Notes: generated from the letters alone by a model not told the origin. Positions 47,137 through 57,300 are shown, numbered from the stretch's first letter. The stretch is 64,000 bases of DNA from Porphyridium purpureum (GCA_008690995.1 VRMN01000003.1:744001-808000), one strand, 5' to 3'. Made by a program: numbers and translations.

Positions 47137-48402
47137 TCACAGATCCCACGTGTCCAGAGGGCAACTGTCTTTCACAATTTCTATCAAAGCCTCTGCCCAC
47201 TCGTCATCCGAGTTCAGACAAGGGATCAGCGTGTACTCCTCACCCCCATTCTCCAAGAAAAACTCTTTGCCTTCCTCACCAATCTCCTCGAGTGTCTCAA
47301 GGCAGTCTGCCGTGAACGACGGGACAACCACCGCCAATTTCTTGACCCCGTCCTTCGCAAGCTGCTTGATACGCATATCTGTGTATGGTTCGATCCACTT
47401 TGGGCCGGCAGCATCCAGCCGACTCTGAAAGGCGACCGAGTACTTCTCCGCGGGTAGGTCAAGTGCAGCTGCAATGCGACGGGCGGATGCAAAGCACTGC
47501 GCACGGTAGCAGTTGCGGTTGGCTTGCACCAGCTGAGCGCAACAGTTTGGAACTTTCTGGCAATAAGCTCCTGTTTCGTCCGTCCCGGTGCAGTGAGAGC
47601 CCGGCACACCATGAAACGACATGAGCAAGTGATCGACATTTGCGGCGCGCGGGCCAATCACGCGTCCGATGATCGATGCGTACGACGAAATGTAGCGCGG
47701 GTGGTCAAAGAAGGCCGGGCACACGTGCAAATATGGGGTAGAGTAGAGCTTGGCTGCCTCGCGATACACAATTTCAACGGCGGAGCCCGTTGTCGAGGAG
47801 GCGTACTGCGGAAACATTGGAACCACAACGATCCGGTCAACTCCTGTTTGTCGAAACGTCTTCAGGGCTGTGTACACACTTGGCTCTCCAAACTGCATGC
47901 CCAGCATGATCGAGTACTTTTCACCGAGATGATTCCTGAGCTTTTCGGCCAGGTCCTCCGAGTGGAACAGCAACGGCGAGCCCCGTTCCGGGTCCCAGAT
48001 AGACGCATACGCCTCGGCCGACTTCCTGGGCCTGAACGGCAGGACGACAAAGTTGAGAAGGAAATACTTGAGGACCGGGTTGATGTCGACCACGCGCGGA
48101 TCCCCCAGAAACTGCCTGAGGTACTCGCGCACGTCGCTGACGGACGTGGAAGCCGGTGTGCCGATGTTCATGAGCACAATGCCCACGCGCGCGCGGAACG
48201 GCGGATGCGTTTCGGCTGCGAGCTCGGCCGCGTTGCTTGCGCTGACGACCTCGGGTGCGCGCTGCACTTCGGACACCATGGCGCAGCCGGCGGGAGCGCT
48301 CGGGCGCGCGTGCCTGCGGCGCGGTGCCCGGCAGACGCGTGCGGCGCGCGGCTGCCTCAGCGCGCGCGCCGCAGACACATCTGCAGACACCCCGAATGCC
48401 AT
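47137..48402 (-). CDS. hemH: Ferrochelatase, organelle-targeted
   Basis: 421 residues. Inserts Fe2+ into protoporphyrin IX, the last step of haem synthesis. The core starts at RVGIVLMNIGTPAS, continues with REYLRQFLGDPRVVDI, then VVPMFPQYASSTTGSA and SFHGVPGSHC with the conserved active-site histidine, and VPSFTADCLETLEEIGEEG with the catalytic-pocket Glu region. The segment NCYRAQCFASARRIAAALDL plus VAFQSRLDAAGPKWIEPYTD is typical of proteobacterial enzymes rather than the cyanobacterial/plant form. There is no C-terminal chlorophyll-binding helix. The first 60 residues (MAFGVSADVSAARALRQPRA and an Arg/Ala-rich stretch) are a probable organelle transit peptide. A Tc1 element begins 188 bases upstream of the ATG. 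Confidence 0.95.
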   Translation of the reverse strand: MAFGVSADVSAARALRQPRAARVCRAPRRRHARPSAPAGCAMVSEVQRAPEVVSASNAAELAAETHPPFRARVGIVLMNIGTPASTSVSDVREYLRQFLGDPRVVDINPVLKYFLLNFVVLPFRPRKSAEAYASIWDPERGSPLLFHSEDLAEKLRNHLGEKYSIMLGMQFGEPSVYTALKTFRQTGVDRIVVVPMFPQYASSTTGSAVEIVYREAAKLYSTPYLHVCPAFFDHPRYISSYASIIGRVIGPRAANVDHLLMSFHGVPGSHCTGTDETGAYCQKVPNCCAQLVQANRNCYRAQCFASARRIAAALDLPAEKYSVAFQSRLDAAGPKWIEPYTDMRIKQLAKDGVKKLAVVVPSFTADCLETLEEIGEEGKEFFLENGGEEYTLIPCLNSDDEWAEALIEIVKDSCPLDTWDL

Positions 48403-48589
48403 TGTGCCGCTACTGCTCTCCGAAGCGCTTGTCTCTCCGCATTCGCGTCACGCCTCGGCGCACCACCCCCTGCGTGCGCCACTCCCTTCGCCCACGCCAC
48501 GAAAGGGAAAATTCCGAGGAAAAAATCCCCGTGCGTGCCGCTCTCGCCCCGCGCTCTCGCGCACGCTCCGCGAGACCAAACACAGATTA

Positions 48590-48615
48590 CACTCCTGGCC
48601 AAGATGGTTGTCCCA
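48590..48615 (+). repeat. Left terminal inverted repeat of Tc1 element
   Basis: 26 bases starting CACTCCTGGCCAAG; pairs with 50113-50138 with three mismatches. The flanking TA at 48588-48589 is the target site. Confidence 0.93.
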
Positions 48616-48756
48616 GGTGCAATTTCAAGGTCTGAACTCCAGTTTTATAGTAAAAACGAGCGTTTTCATATGAAATCAATGTTTATACCTTTTTTAACAT
48701 ATTTTTGTTCACCATGTCAGAGGTAAGCGCGCGCTTTTGCGGGACCCCATGAGGCC

Positions 48757-49887
48757 ATGAAGGGGTTCAAGACATGTGAAAGAAGACTAACGCATCTACT
48801 GCACTCGGGCATACGATCGCGACCAAGTCCAGCAACCGCAAGCATCGGAAACATGGCACCACGGCTCTCCGACTTCGAGAAAGGGCAGATTGACGCTCTG
48901 CACCGGCTCTGTCTGACGCCGCAGGCCATTGCAGCACGTCTTCGTCCGCGACCAGACAAGACTCGACCATCGTACAAGACTGTGGAGCGATTTCTGAAGA
49001 ATCGAGGCAAGAAAAGGGTTTTCAAGAAGCCCGGACCGGCACGGACAATATCGCCGAAATTGGAGCGTCGCCTGATTCGGCACGTCATTACGGATAGGTT
49101 GACGTCTGCACAGGCAGTGACGGAGCTGCAGCTTGCGTGCAGTGCGAGAACTGTTCGTCGTATCCTGCAGAGATCACCAGAGGTTCGTATTATCGCGCAG
49201 AGGCGAAAGTTCTTCATTTCGGAAAAGAACCGAGTCAAGCGGCTTGCATTTGCTCGAGAATACGTTCACAAGCCGCTATCGTTTTGGAAGAATGTCATCT
49301 TCTCGGATGAAAAGATCTTTCGGCTGGACGGGCCACACGGGTACAACAAGACTTATCAGCGAACGCGAGGCCCTGAGCCCGCGCCAACCATGCGTCGCCA
49401 TAGTGGCGGAGGATCCGCAATGTTTTGGGGTGCCATGTCGTGGTACGGACTGAGTACGTTGCATCGTGTTCAAGGCTCGCTGAATGCCGAGCGATATCGG
49501 CAGGTTATGCTGAACGTCATAATGCCCTGGGCACTGGAACTGCCTTGGCGCCTTGATCAGCCGGATTGTCCATTCATATTTCAGCAAGATAATGCGCCCG
49601 GACATGCAGCGCTGAGCACGCGCGAGCTGTTTGACACGGTTGGAATCGCACTACTTGATCGGCTAGCGCGGTCGCCGGACTTGAATCCAGTTGAGAATCT
49701 GTGGGCGATCGTTTCTCGCCGTGTGCATTGGCAAGGACGCCAGTTTATGCGCCTCGATGACATGCTTCCAGTTATCTATGACTGCTGGCGAACGGAAGCG
49801 CCAAAATATGTTGAGGCACTTTTCGAGAGCATGCCCCGTCGCCTGCAAGCTTGCATCGACGCCGGTGGCCGTCAAACCAAGTACTAG
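48757..49887 (+). CDS. Tc1-type DD34E transposase
   Basis: 376 residues from the first ATG; a second ATG at 48853 gives 344 residues (MAPRLSDFEKGQIDALHRL), the usual Tc1 size and beginning, and may be the real start. N-terminal helix-turn-helix DNA-binding part with a KPGPAR linker, then the RNase H-like catalytic core: VIFSDEKIF (first Asp), QQDNAPGHAA (second Asp), SPDLNPVENLW (Glu), with 34 residues between the second Asp and the Glu, i.e. DD34E. No stop or frameshift is seen. It cuts and pastes the element at TA sites. Confidence 0.95.
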   Translation: MKGFKTCERRLTHLLHSGIRSRPSPATASIGNMAPRLSDFEKGQIDALHRLCLTPQAIAARLRPRPDKTRPSYKTVERFLKNRGKKRVFKKPGPARTISPKLERRLIRHVITDRLTSAQAVTELQLACSARTVRRILQRSPEVRIIAQRRKFFISEKNRVKRLAFAREYVHKPLSFWKNVIFSDEKIFRLDGPHGYNKTYQRTRGPEPAPTMRRHSGGGSAMFWGAMSWYGLSTLHRVQGSLNAERYRQVMLNVIMPWALELPWRLDQPDCPFIFQQDNAPGHAALSTRELFDTVGIALLDRLARSPDLNPVENLWAIVSRRVHWQGRQFMRLDDMLPVIYDCWRTEAPKYVEALFESMPRRLQACIDAGGRQTKY

Positions 49888-50112
49888 TTTCGTTACTACA
49901 GTTAAATCTCTTCTCATAAGCGTGTTCGTCCTCATCAACCTGTTTTATTATTTTTCTCTTTTTCGGCACTTCTCACACCTGTCGTTTTGTTCTACGATAC
50001 CTTTGGACGCCCCTACCCATTTTCCGTGCCGCTGATTCTTTTCGTGCCATCAAAACAGACGACAACCTAGTCGAAAAGCCGAGTTATTCACAAAAAACTT
50101 CATTTAATCCTG

Positions 50113-50138
50113 TGGGACAACTAACTTGGCCAGGACTG
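50113..50138 (-). repeat. Right terminal inverted repeat of Tc1 element
   Basis: 26 bases, read inward as CAGTCCTGGCCAAG, pairing with 48590-48615. The flanking TA is 50139-50140. Confidence 0.93.
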
Positions 50139-50229
50139 TAAACATAAAGTTAAAAAATAAAAAAATCACAAACCCGGGCGCGTGCTCAAGAAGATCAAGG
50201 TCTAGGGTTGCCGCCAGGTGGGCGTGGAG

Positions 50230-50245
50230 GTACAGTGCGCTGTAC
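50230..50245. promoter_or_regulatory. GTACAGT motif with inverted near-copy, beyond the Tc1 element
   Basis: GTACAGT at 50230-50236 and GCTGTAC at 50239-50245, just right of the Tc1 element. They are downstream of the bZIP stop. If the 1549 bp element and one TA are removed they stand about 277 bases upstream of the ferrochelatase ATG, so they probably belonged to that promoter. Confidence 0.45.
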
Positions 50246-50347
50246 TGGTCCTGGCGCGGCTGGCGTGCTCGGCAGCACGTGCGCGTGCGCGCAAGGCAGC
50301 GAGCGTGGCAGAAGGATATGCGTCCCGTGGCGTGTCGCTCAACATAA

Positions 50348-50353
50348 TTTATT
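50348..50353 (-). terminator. Polyadenylation signal AATAAA (bZIP gene)
   Basis: AATAAA on the minus strand 139 bases past the bZIP stop. Confidence 0.45.
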
Positions 50354-50491
50354 GGCCGTACAGATGCGTACTCGCTTACCGCGGCGCACACGCAGCGCAC
50401 AACACCCGTGGGTCGTCGCAACGTGCAGCCATCCGTCTGGGTGGTGGTGCAAGATCCTGCCGCTCGGCGCGCTCTCGCCTGCCGCACGTCA

Positions 50492-51196
50492 TCATTGTTG
50501 GCCCGAGCGGCGCGCTTCAAACATGTATCGCGTGTGAGGGTTCTGCAGCAAGATCTCACGCAGCTGCTCCAGGTTCGATTCTTCGCGCTCCCGCATCTCT
50601 CGTAGTTGCCGGTTTTCCTCCCGCACCGACTGGAACATCACCTCCAACGTCTTTTGCTGCGCGCGGCGCTTCTCGCGAGAGCGCTCTGCGCTTAGTCGAT
50701 TGCTTTCAGTGCGCCGCCGCCGCCTCTCCTCCTCTGGCAAACGCTTGCGTGAGGTCGTCATAAGCGCGTCCAGGTTGAACTGCTGAGCAGCCGCAGGATC
50801 GCGAATCAGGATCGCCCGCAGCTCTTCGGGCGACACGCCCATCTCGTTCTTCTTCTGCGAAGACGACCCGCCCTTCCCGCTCGATCCTCCAGACTGGTTT
50901 GTACACGCGTCAGAATCAGCTCGCTTGGACTTCGTTCCACTGGCCGCTGCAGTCCCAGTCCCACCTCCGCGCGACTGCGCTGAGGACGCCAGCTGCTGGA
51001 ATTGGGCAGCCGACATGGGCGGTAGTCCCGCTTGGTCATGACTCGACGGCCGCCGAGAGGCTTCGTGTTTGACTTGCTGCACGTGCTGGTTCTGATACTG
51101 TTGTGGAGCCATACTATTCCATGCGCTGCCACTGGGCTGCAAATCGCGCTGGGCGTCCGAGAAGGCCTGCAAGAAGTCAAAGTTAGGGTCACTCAT
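50492..51196 (-). CDS. bZIP transcription factor
   Basis: 234 residues. The basic region and leucine zipper (about 150-218) are plain: EEERRRRRTESNRLSAERSREKRRAQQ contains the N-x7-R signature (NRLSAERSR) that contacts DNA. It is followed by heptads with Leu/Met/Val (LEVMFQSVREENRQLREM, LEQLREILL). The N-terminal part is Gln/Ser/Gly-rich and disordered, a likely activation region. A short helix MGVSPEELRAILIRDPAAAQQFN precedes the basic region. The ATG at 51196 (MSDPNFDFLQAF) is the first in frame; the longer frame to 51322 begins with TTG or GTG-type codons. Targets are unknown. Confidence 0.93.
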   Translation of the reverse strand: MSDPNFDFLQAFSDAQRDLQPSGSAWNSMAPQQYQNQHVQQVKHEASRRPSSHDQAGLPPMSAAQFQQLASSAQSRGGGTGTAAASGTKSKRADSDACTNQSGGSSGKGGSSSQKKNEMGVSPEELRAILIRDPAAAQQFNLDALMTTSRKRLPEEERRRRRTESNRLSAERSREKRRAQQKTLEVMFQSVREENRQLREMREREESNLEQLREILLQNPHTRYMFEARRSGQQ

Positions 51197-52256
51197 CCTT
51201 GCTATGATCCGCGCCCACCGCGAGACGTACGCGCGCACAATTAGCAATGGACGCTTTCGGAACTCCGTGAACAATCCGATGCGCGGGGTCCAAGTGGGTC
51301 GAGTGCCACGCGGCTCACCCAACGAGACGCGGCCCGAGCTTCCCTACCAATCTGAGCTCGCAACACGCAATGTGCCCGTGCCGTCCCCGCCTTCGGTGCA
51401 AACAGACGCGTCGCCAAGGCCGTCGTTCCTCAAGTACTCTCTCTCTCTCTCTCTCTCTGTCTAGCCCTCAGTCTCCGGGTCTCGAACACTTTCAAAAAGC
51501 TCTGCGTAAACCAAAAAGGCGCGCGTGCGCGAAAGACTACAGAATCTGAGCGGTTTAATAGAAAGAGGTACAGTTAGATTCGAATGATGTACCCGCATGG
51601 GACTGTCAGTCTCGGCGTCTGCTTCGATGCAGTGCAGACCACACTGCGTCGCTCGTCGCCAGCCCGCGGCAAGCCGATGCAGACGCGATCGTCCTCGGTT
51701 GATGGAACCATGCCGTACAGTCATATCTCACCGCGATGCGAGCAACGGCGAACTCACTCAGTTCTCGCAACCATGCTGTTACGTACATCCGTCTCCCCGC
51801 CGTTTGGATGCCGCCCTCTTGGGTACGAACTGCGCTGCGCCGCAACTGAGAGGCGCGACTAGGCGGTCTCGGTATTTCGCATTGTTACATACAAATCGTG
51901 ACTCAGAAATACGTTGATGTCCTGGGCATCCAGCTCAACCTTTCTGACGTAAAAGTGCACGAAACAGAACCTACCTCCAGAAGGGCCTTGATATTTGCGT
52001 CTGCGCACGACACCTAAGAGAAACCCCGGAAGCATGATCGAAGGCGAGGAGCACTGCTCGTCTTATCTTCTTCGCAAAGCAGCACACTTACAAACGGACG
52101 TGGGAAGCACCCCATTGCGCCAGCACGCAAGTCCATCAGAGTGCGAGTATTGACCTCACTAGCCATCCTTTGTACGAAATCGCCTGCGCGCGGGTCCAAC
52201 CTGCAGTCTTGCGGCGCTTACGTGGCAACAGAACACAACCCGACTGGCCGAGTTGC
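51197..52256. other. Intergenic region between bZIP and RBM42 genes
   Basis: About 1.06 kb. It holds a pure (CT)11 microsatellite at 51437-51458 and GTACAGT at 51568-51574 and 51715-51721, which may be bZIP promoter elements 372-525 bases upstream of its ATG. Short frames (for example 51584-51862, plus) have no recognisable features. Confidence 0.5.
51437..51458 (+). repeat. (CT)11 microsatellite
   Basis: Perfect dinucleotide run of 22 bases, then GTCT, in the upstream region of the bZIP gene; possible GAGA-type promoter tract. Confidence 0.85.
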
Positions 52257-53051
52257 CTACGGCTTCGCTACGCTTTTCTTGACCATACATGGGCGACCGC
52301 CGATGAGCGCCCCGTTCCGCGTTTTAATGGCCTGCAGCATATCGCGCGCATCGCCAAAGCTCACAAAACCGTAGCCCTTGCAGCGGTGCGTGCGCTTATC
52401 GAATACAATTTGTGCCGTTCGGAACGAAGCGAGGTCGCTGAACACAGCACGCAAAGCATCCTCCGTGACGTCCTTGCTCAGATTTCCCACAAAAATGCGA
52501 AATTCGCCCGGAGTGTCCACGTCCGTGCCATTCGGACCATGAGTTGTGGCCCTATTGGGGCTAATCCTGTGGTCTTTGCTCACTCGCCCATCGGCAACAC
52601 CGCGTACGTGGACGATACCGCGGCCTTGCTCTTCTGTTACTGACCGGTTCTCTCGCACTGCTGATGCGTTTTTCACGTCATATTCTCGTAAATATTTTGT
52701 GCCGTCGAGCACAGAAGTCGAAGCTCGAGGTTCTTTATGAATTCTGCCACCTTTCTCTGTCTCCGGAACTCTTGGCCCCTGCAAAACTCCGCCAGCGACC
52801 GTCGGTGCGGCCTTGTCAGTGTCAAGACGCGACGTCCGTGGCTCTGCTGGCCTTTTGTCCTCTTTCGCGTCGTTCTGGCGAGTGCGCTTGTGAGAAAGGA
52901 CCGGCTCACGTGCTGCCGCGCTCGAAGCATGCTGTCTCTTTTGTGAATCATGGCCCTGCGCCCCAGCGAGTGTGTCTGCATGCTCCTCTGCACCGTCTAG
53001 AACCCCGAGACTCAGAAGCTCTTGTTGAAACTTTTGCAGCTCTTCATCCAT
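52257..53051 (-). CDS. RBM42-like RRM protein
   Basis: 264 residues. The single RRM at the C terminus (about 180-262) shows RNP2 RIFVGNLSKDV and RNP1 KGYGFVSFGD. FRIFVGNLSKDVTEDALRAVF, then KRTHRCKGYGFVSF and NGALIGGRPCMVKKS closely follow the RBM42 RRM of animals and plants, which is associated with hnRNP K and the tri-snRNP. The first 180 residues are charged and disordered apart from an N-terminal helix (MDEELQKFQQELLSLGVL). The ATG at 53051 is 117 bases from the divergent EF-Ts ATG, so the two share a very short promoter. Confidence 0.83.
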   Translation of the reverse strand: MDEELQKFQQELLSLGVLDGAEEHADTLAGAQGHDSQKRQHASSAAAREPVLSHKRTRQNDAKEDKRPAEPRTSRLDTDKAAPTVAGGVLQGPRVPETEKGGRIHKEPRASTSVLDGTKYLREYDVKNASAVRENRSVTEEQGRGIVHVRGVADGRVSKDHRISPNRATTHGPNGTDVDTPGEFRIFVGNLSKDVTEDALRAVFSDLASFRTAQIVFDKRTHRCKGYGFVSFGDARDMLQAIKTRNGALIGGRPCMVKKSVAKP

Positions 53052-53167
53052 GGCGGTTGAACGTCGGCTGCTTCACGGCCGTGACCTAAAATTCGGAAAA
53101 CGTGGAAGACAATTGTTCGTGTGACGGGTTTGGGTGGCAATCTTCGAAGGGAGGTGCGTCGCAAAAA

Positions 53168-54226
53168 ATGAGCGCGTGGGCAATGCGCGCGACGCGCGCA
53201 TGGAGCTCCGTTCGATCTGGAGCAGCAGCGTTGGGATCGCGTCGGTTTGCGGTGGACGTGGAGCAGATCAAGAAACTGCGCGACCGGACGGGTGCACCGA
53301 TCATGCAGGTTAAGCGTGCGCTGCAAGAGGCAGATGGCGACGTGGAGCGCGCTCTACGTCAGTTACATAAGATGGGCGCTGCTCAAGCGGCCAAGAAAAA
53401 GATGCGGACCACTGCTCAGGGCCTTGTTGCCGCTTTAGTGAGTCCACCGACTGCGGCCCTGCAATCCAACGGCGGCCACGCCTCACAGACTGCCGTCTTG
53501 GCAGAATTGCGCTGTGAGACGGACTTTGTGGCTCGCACGAAACAATTCCGAGACCTGATCAAGGCGGTGCTCTTTTCTGCGCAGAAGTTGGTGGACGCAG
53601 GCATCATGACCCAGCGGGCCGTAACGGGGCCTGAGTTTCTAGAGATGGACGGGTCTCAGCAACCGGCCGAAGCGCCCCCGCTCTCTGAGCAGATTGAAGT
53701 GGCCACGGGCGTACTGGGCGAGAAGCTGGAGCTTAGGAGAGTCGGATTACTTGTGCCGCCAAAGCCCGAGGACCAAAAGGCTGTATCATTATTTTCGTAC
53801 GTGCATGGCGCCGTTACTGAAGGTCACGAAGCAGGACGAGTGGCCACAGTAATTGCACTCGAGCACGGACCTAGCGCGGATCCCCTAGCACTTGCGTCAG
53901 CCGGACGAAAATTTGCCATGCATGTCACTGCAGCTAATCCGATTTGCGTGCATCCTGACGAGTTGACGGACGAGGACGTGAAAAAGGGACGGGAGTACCT
54001 ACGTACGGTTCGTGGCATGAGCGGGGAGGTTTTGGAAGACCACCTGGAGCAGTGGAAGCTGGACAGCGTGCTGAACACACAGGAATTTATCGGGCCACAC
54101 GACACGAAAATGGACGATGGTTCGACAGTGAATGTTGCTGCAGTGCTCATCGATACCTCAATTGATGTGAATAGCTTTCCAGTTGCGCTCCGCGTGACGA
54201 ATTTCTTGCGCTACGAAATCCAGTAG
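53168..54226 (+). CDS. Elongation factor Ts, mitochondrial
   Basis: 352 residues. EF-Ts recycles EF-Tu-GDP in organellar translation. The N-terminal UBA-like and TDVGF-equivalent region is clear: QIKKLRDRTGAPIMQVKRAL, EADGDVERALRQLHKMGAAQAAKK; then LRCETDFVARTKQF, the EF-Tu-contact segment, and two dimerisation subdomains ending in FLRYEI. The leader MSAWAMRATRAWSSVRSGAAALGSRRFAVDV is rich in Arg, Ala and Ser with no acids, a mitochondrial presequence (red algal plastids usually encode their own tsf). The ATG at 53168 is used; the longer frame starts with GTG at 53102. Confidence 0.94.
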   Translation: MSAWAMRATRAWSSVRSGAAALGSRRFAVDVEQIKKLRDRTGAPIMQVKRALQEADGDVERALRQLHKMGAAQAAKKKMRTTAQGLVAALVSPPTAALQSNGGHASQTAVLAELRCETDFVARTKQFRDLIKAVLFSAQKLVDAGIMTQRAVTGPEFLEMDGSQQPAEAPPLSEQIEVATGVLGEKLELRRVGLLVPPKPEDQKAVSLFSYVHGAVTEGHEAGRVATVIALEHGPSADPLALASAGRKFAMHVTAANPICVHPDELTDEDVKKGREYLRTVRGMSGEVLEDHLEQWKLDSVLNTQEFIGPHDTKMDDGSTVNVAAVLIDTSIDVNSFPVALRVTNFLRYEIQ

Positions 54227-54349
54227 AAAGGAAGGAAACAGTGATCCAGTGGCACCGCCGCCTCTCAGACATTGTACCAGCCAGCTAGAACAGAAAAGGA
54301 AAGCAACTAGCTTCATGCAAGTCATGGAGTACACACTCGTTCTCAAATG

Positions 54350-54355
54350 TTTATT
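54350..54355 (-). terminator. AATAAA overlapping the CABIN1 stop codon
   Basis: On the minus strand the stop TAA of the CABIN1-like gene is embedded in AATAAA. This is a candidate polyadenylation signal that would give a very short 3' UTR in the 124-base gap to EF-Ts. Confidence 0.4.
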
Positions 54356-57300
54356 GTGGCGACATTTCCCCTCTCCTCGTAGAGTCAAGCGAGACGCGAA
54401 ACCCTTGCATGGAACCAAACGAAGCGTATATTTCTGCTTGTGTCTCTTTGCCCTCCACCGGATGGCAAGCCGACTGCTGCTGCTCTGCTTTCCCTCCATC
54501 CACGACTTGGCCTTCGCCCAGATACACGGGGTCAGCGTGAACTTTCAAAGAGCCGTGCGAGGATTTCCAGGACTGCGCCAGACGTGTTTGCGGAATGGCA
54601 CCCGGAAGCAAAGCATGGTACACACCATCTAGCCCCTTGCTCGAGCTTAGAACTGGGGCTAGCTGCAAAATCTGCTCGTCAGACAACCCGCCGAAAAAGA
54701 GGGAGTACTGCTTCAGACACGCTGCCACTGCGCAGAGCGTGATCCTGGTATTCCCCGAGTGTACGAGAAACTGTTTCGCCGCTTGTACCAATTTCTGTTT
54801 CTGGTGCCTCAGCAGCAGTTGCCAGCGCCTACTCAGCGACCGATAGAGTATCTGCAGCGTGAGGCGCGATTTCTGGATGTCAGCAGCCACAAGGAACATC
54901 TTCCATATTCGACCAATGTATTTGTCCATGATTTCGTCAGCGCTTGGAGGCAGAACCCGACCATCGACGCCACCAGTGCCATCTAAACCGCTGAGTGCGT
55001 CCACCGTAAGGTCTACAGATTCTGATTTGTCGGCTGTCGTGTCGAGCCCAAACAATCGTTCGTCATGACAGGTCATTTTCTCGTGAAGGACCACATACCT
55101 CTTCATGCACAGCAGGAGCAGCTGGTCCGTGATCGTATCATCCTGCAGACGCTTTCGCATGCGTGCAAACAACGTCCACATTTGCTTGCTCTGCCCTTGA
55201 TGGGACAATACGCAAATGTATGCTTTCAAGACCTTGTGCTTCCAGTAGATGAATTTGCGCTCTGACTCCAAGTTCAAGGCGCCGTACGGCAAATCGTAGT
55301 ATCGATAATTCCACATCAAAAACAAGTAAGTGCGCTCCGTCACGTCTTCCCGAATCAGTAATTTAAAGGTGTCTGCCGCAGCAGTGCAATCGCCCAAAAT
55401 GTGCCATTGGGTCATAGCAACGTGATACTTGGACTTGTAGTAGTACTCCAATATGCCCTTCTTCACGTGGCATTCGTTTTGGAGGACACGCATCGATTCG
55501 CGAACCAACGTTTCAAAGAGCGTTTTCGGCTGCTCCGGTGGCGACGGTAGCAGTCCTTTGCTACCTGAAGGGAAATCTGAGAAAGGTTCGCAAGACCCGC
55601 CACATTCTAGATAGTCAACGCGACGCAAAGCGGCTCGATCAACGCAGCCATGAACTTTCATGTTCCTCAGCAACTTTAGTCGCGACGCATGAAATCGATA
55701 TGTCGGCTCCAACCGCGCCTGCTGCACCGCGAATTGACTTGCAGTGCTGCCCCCACCGCCGCTGAGCGCTGCGTTCGCAAGAACGTGACTGTTCCAAAAC
55801 GACTCTAAGACACGCTCAGCATCGAATCCAGCCTTGCGCAATAGTTTTCCGCGCAGCAAAAACATGTACGAGCACTCTGCCGCGGCTTGGACGTCCACGT
55901 AATCCTGCGCTTCCTTGGCACCCTGACGAGAGTCACGAGCGACGTCCTTGTGCTCAGCATGTAGAGCATGCGAAAGCGTCCTCGGCAGTCGCTTGTTTGG
56001 CGCGTACCCTCGCAAGCTGATCGAGAGCTCAGCAATTTCAACCCCAGCCCCAGCTAAAAGTGCCACTGGTGTCGTCATTGGATTGCCGGTGGAAACGGTG
56101 ACAATGCTGCGTGATTGATGTTTGACCCGAAGATACAACACAGACACAAGTGTTTCGCATATGAAGAGAATCGCGTCCTCCTTATGTCCTCGCTGTCTGC
56201 TTGCCAGAATCCCACGATACATGAATCCATTCAAATGCAAGGAGTCCGCCTCCTTCTGCTGCTGAAACTTGACATTTGAGTATTTGTCGCGTGTACGCTC
56301 ACGCTGAGAAAGCTTCAAGGCAATTTCTAGGCAACCCTGAGCACGTAGCAACGTGCGCCCAACGTAATCAAATCCAAGTGGCTCATGATGAGGGAGATCG
56401 TCCGTGCGATTGGTGTGATTAGCTGTTCTGCTCTCAAATTCCAGTAGCTTATCCACGTCTTGCTGTGAGTGAGCCTGGTCTCGCAAAAGAATACCCAGAA
56501 GAGCCCACAAAGAAGGCGCCAATGGCTGAACCTGTACCGCTCGCATCGCGCACTTGACCGCGCGGGCATACTCTTCTGCCACGTACACGGGACTCAAGAC
56601 GCGCTTCTCCACTTCCCGCCGCCGCACATATTCAATCTCTAGTTGCTTCGCGCGCGCCATAGCAGTAGCCGCAAAAAGTTCTGCCATACGTACTCGCCGG
56701 TGCGGATCCTGAGCCCCAGGTCGCTGCGATTTTTTCTGTTCGCATAGCACAGCCCGCACAGCTTGATCTATCGTTTTCAACGCTTCGCTCGCATTACCGA
56801 AGCCAGAGCACAAATCCGCGAGCCCTTCAATTGTCGCAATCGACAACCTGAAATCATCTGAGCAGCTCAGTGCGTCATCGACCGACTTCAACTTCTCATT
56901 CTCTACACATGCACCAGTTTCCGTGCGCTCCACGTCCACGTCGACCGTGGCAGGTACTGACACCGGCGCCAGAACCACGTCGGCAAGTCGAATAACGTAC
57001 TCGCGCGTGCGTCGCAGCCTGGCCACACCGGCCGAGTACAAGCCGTCAACCACACTTTCACGAGACAACTCAAAAATGTAAAGACCTTCGTTCAGGTCCG
57101 GCCCGAGCCGGTTCAAAGTATTACTTCCGTGCCCGAGCTCTAGACCACTGTCACCGCCGCTGCGAGCTCCAACCATCCGCCCTTCCAAAGCGAGCCCATG
57201 CACATGATTTCCGCCAAGCAATGCCTCTTTACACGCCGTTGAGCTCATCAGCCAGTGTCGGTGCTGCTCGCCATCGCGCATATTGTAGAGACACTGGAAG

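Larger units (their letters stand above)
48590..50138 (+). mobile_element. Complete-looking Tc1/mariner DNA transposon
   Basis: 1549 bp element flanked by TA on both sides (48588-48589 and 50139-50140), the target duplication of Tc1/mariner elements. The 26-base terminal inverted repeats (48590-48615 and 50113-50138) match at 23 positions and share the core TCCTGGCCAAG and GTTGTCCCA. It contains one uninterrupted DD34E transposase. It lies between the ferrochelatase promoter and the bZIP gene. Intact ends, TA flanks and an open transposase suggest a recent, possibly still active copy; whether it is mobile cannot be seen from one copy. Confidence 0.95.

Noticed and set aside
47524-48726. 400-codon plus-strand frame
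   Set aside because: It is antisense to the conserved ferrochelatase gene and has no domain; GC-rich coding DNA produces such shadows.
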